From Granulosicoccaceae bacterium (GTDB lineage: Bacteria; Pseudomonadota; Gammaproteobacteria; Granulosicoccales; Granulosicoccaceae): a stretch of DNA of 7,173 bases. The position numbers were made by a program, and so were the translations under genes. Location: positions 1 to 7,173 of the forward strand of contig JALZUX010000482.1 in NCBI GenBank assembly GCA_023301405.1. Reading direction: 5' to 3'. Below, one piece after another: positions 7,050 to 7,173 of the stretch. Under the pieces are notes generated by a model. It was not told where the DNA came from, ran no database searches, and saw only the letters and a program-made list of their open reading frames with translations. The first letter of the stretch is position 1. Every line of letters starts with the position of its first letter.

Positions 7050-7108
7050 GGTGTCCATGCCGGGGGCTGTTGTTTAGATGGTGTCCCTGCGGGGCTGCTA
7101 TGTTAGAT
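7050..7108 (+). repeat. Two imperfect tandem copies of a ~30-bp unit
   Basis: Copy 1 (7050-7079) and copy 2 (7080-7108) both begin GGTGTCC, continue TGC(C)GGGG(G)CTG, and end TTAGAT. Copy 2 holds a small CCC-TGC-GGG hairpin. A third, more diverged start (GTGCCCTTCCGGCGG, 7109-7123) follows directly. The arrangement looks like dispersed intergenic repeats of proteobacteria rather than coding sequence. Confidence 0.6.
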
Positions 7109-7173
7109 GTGCCCTTCCGGCGGAGTCACTTTTCAAACGGCGAAAACTAACGAAAAGCCGTCTTGCGACCAAT
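7109..7173 (+). repeat. Repeat-like intergenic tail with imperfect inverted repeat
   Basis: After GTGCCCTTCCGGCGG comes AGTCACTTTT (7124-7133), a 9-base loop, then AAAACTAACG (7143-7152). The arms pair imperfectly, around the A/T core. A second short motif, CGGCG (7138-7142) versus AGCCGT (7156-7161), may compete for pairing. Sequences of the type AGTTACTTTT...AAAAGTAACT are recurrent in gammaproteobacterial intergenic regions, from memory. The element runs off the window edge. It could end the operon transcript, but no classic terminator is seen. Confidence 0.4.

Noticed and set aside
7057..7077. Six-codon ORF after a good GGGAGG site following the last gene
   Set aside because: It is only MPGAVV, lies inside repeat copy 1, and overlaps repeated sequence; most likely chance.
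1..7173. CRISPR array, tRNA, rRNA, transposase or integrase
   Set aside because: No regularly spaced repeats, no tRNA- or rRNA-like stretch and no recombinase reading frame were seen on either strand.

Overview
The window is one co-directional (+ strand) gene block, most probably from a gammaproteobacterium. The lineage is inferred from moderate G+C, strong Shine-Dalgarno sites and the GTGCCCTTCCGG/AGTCACTTTT-type repeat at the right edge; it is not proven. No rRNA, tRNA, CRISPR, integrase or transposase is visible. All genes are on one strand with short gaps or 4-base overlaps, as in a catabolic or uptake operon.

Left part (1-1294): the 3' end of a UPF0280 (ApbE-like) gene whose start lies before the window, followed by a complete DUF1185 ('amino acid synthesis' family, PF06684) gene. 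Neither family has an established reaction. The 77-base gap between them holds an AT-rich, palindrome-containing stretch that could carry a promoter or operator.

Middle (1319-2386): a Rieske [2Fe-2S] non-haem iron oxygenase of the VanA/dicamba-demethylase type, with all cluster and mononuclear-iron ligands intact. No ferredoxin or flavin reductase partner lies in the window.

Right part (2423-7046): a complete Liv-type (HAAT family) ABC importer. It has an exported substrate-binding protein, a single 620-residue permease that fuses the LivH and LivM domains, and LivG-like and LivF-like ATPases. The last three genes are translationally coupled by ATGA overlaps. A 7-bp hairpin between the binding-protein gene and the permease gene may set a higher level of binding protein.

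Working model (inference): the importer brings in a small organic acid, probably an aromatic methyl ether, N-methyl compound or N-heterocycle. The Rieske enzyme attacks it oxidatively, for example by O- or N-demethylation. The UPF0280 and DUF1185 proteins would act on a downstream or cofactor step. The two uncharacterised families beside a dedicated importer and oxygenase are the most interesting part of the window. The last about 125 bases hold imperfect tandem repeats and an imperfect inverted repeat, with no gene.
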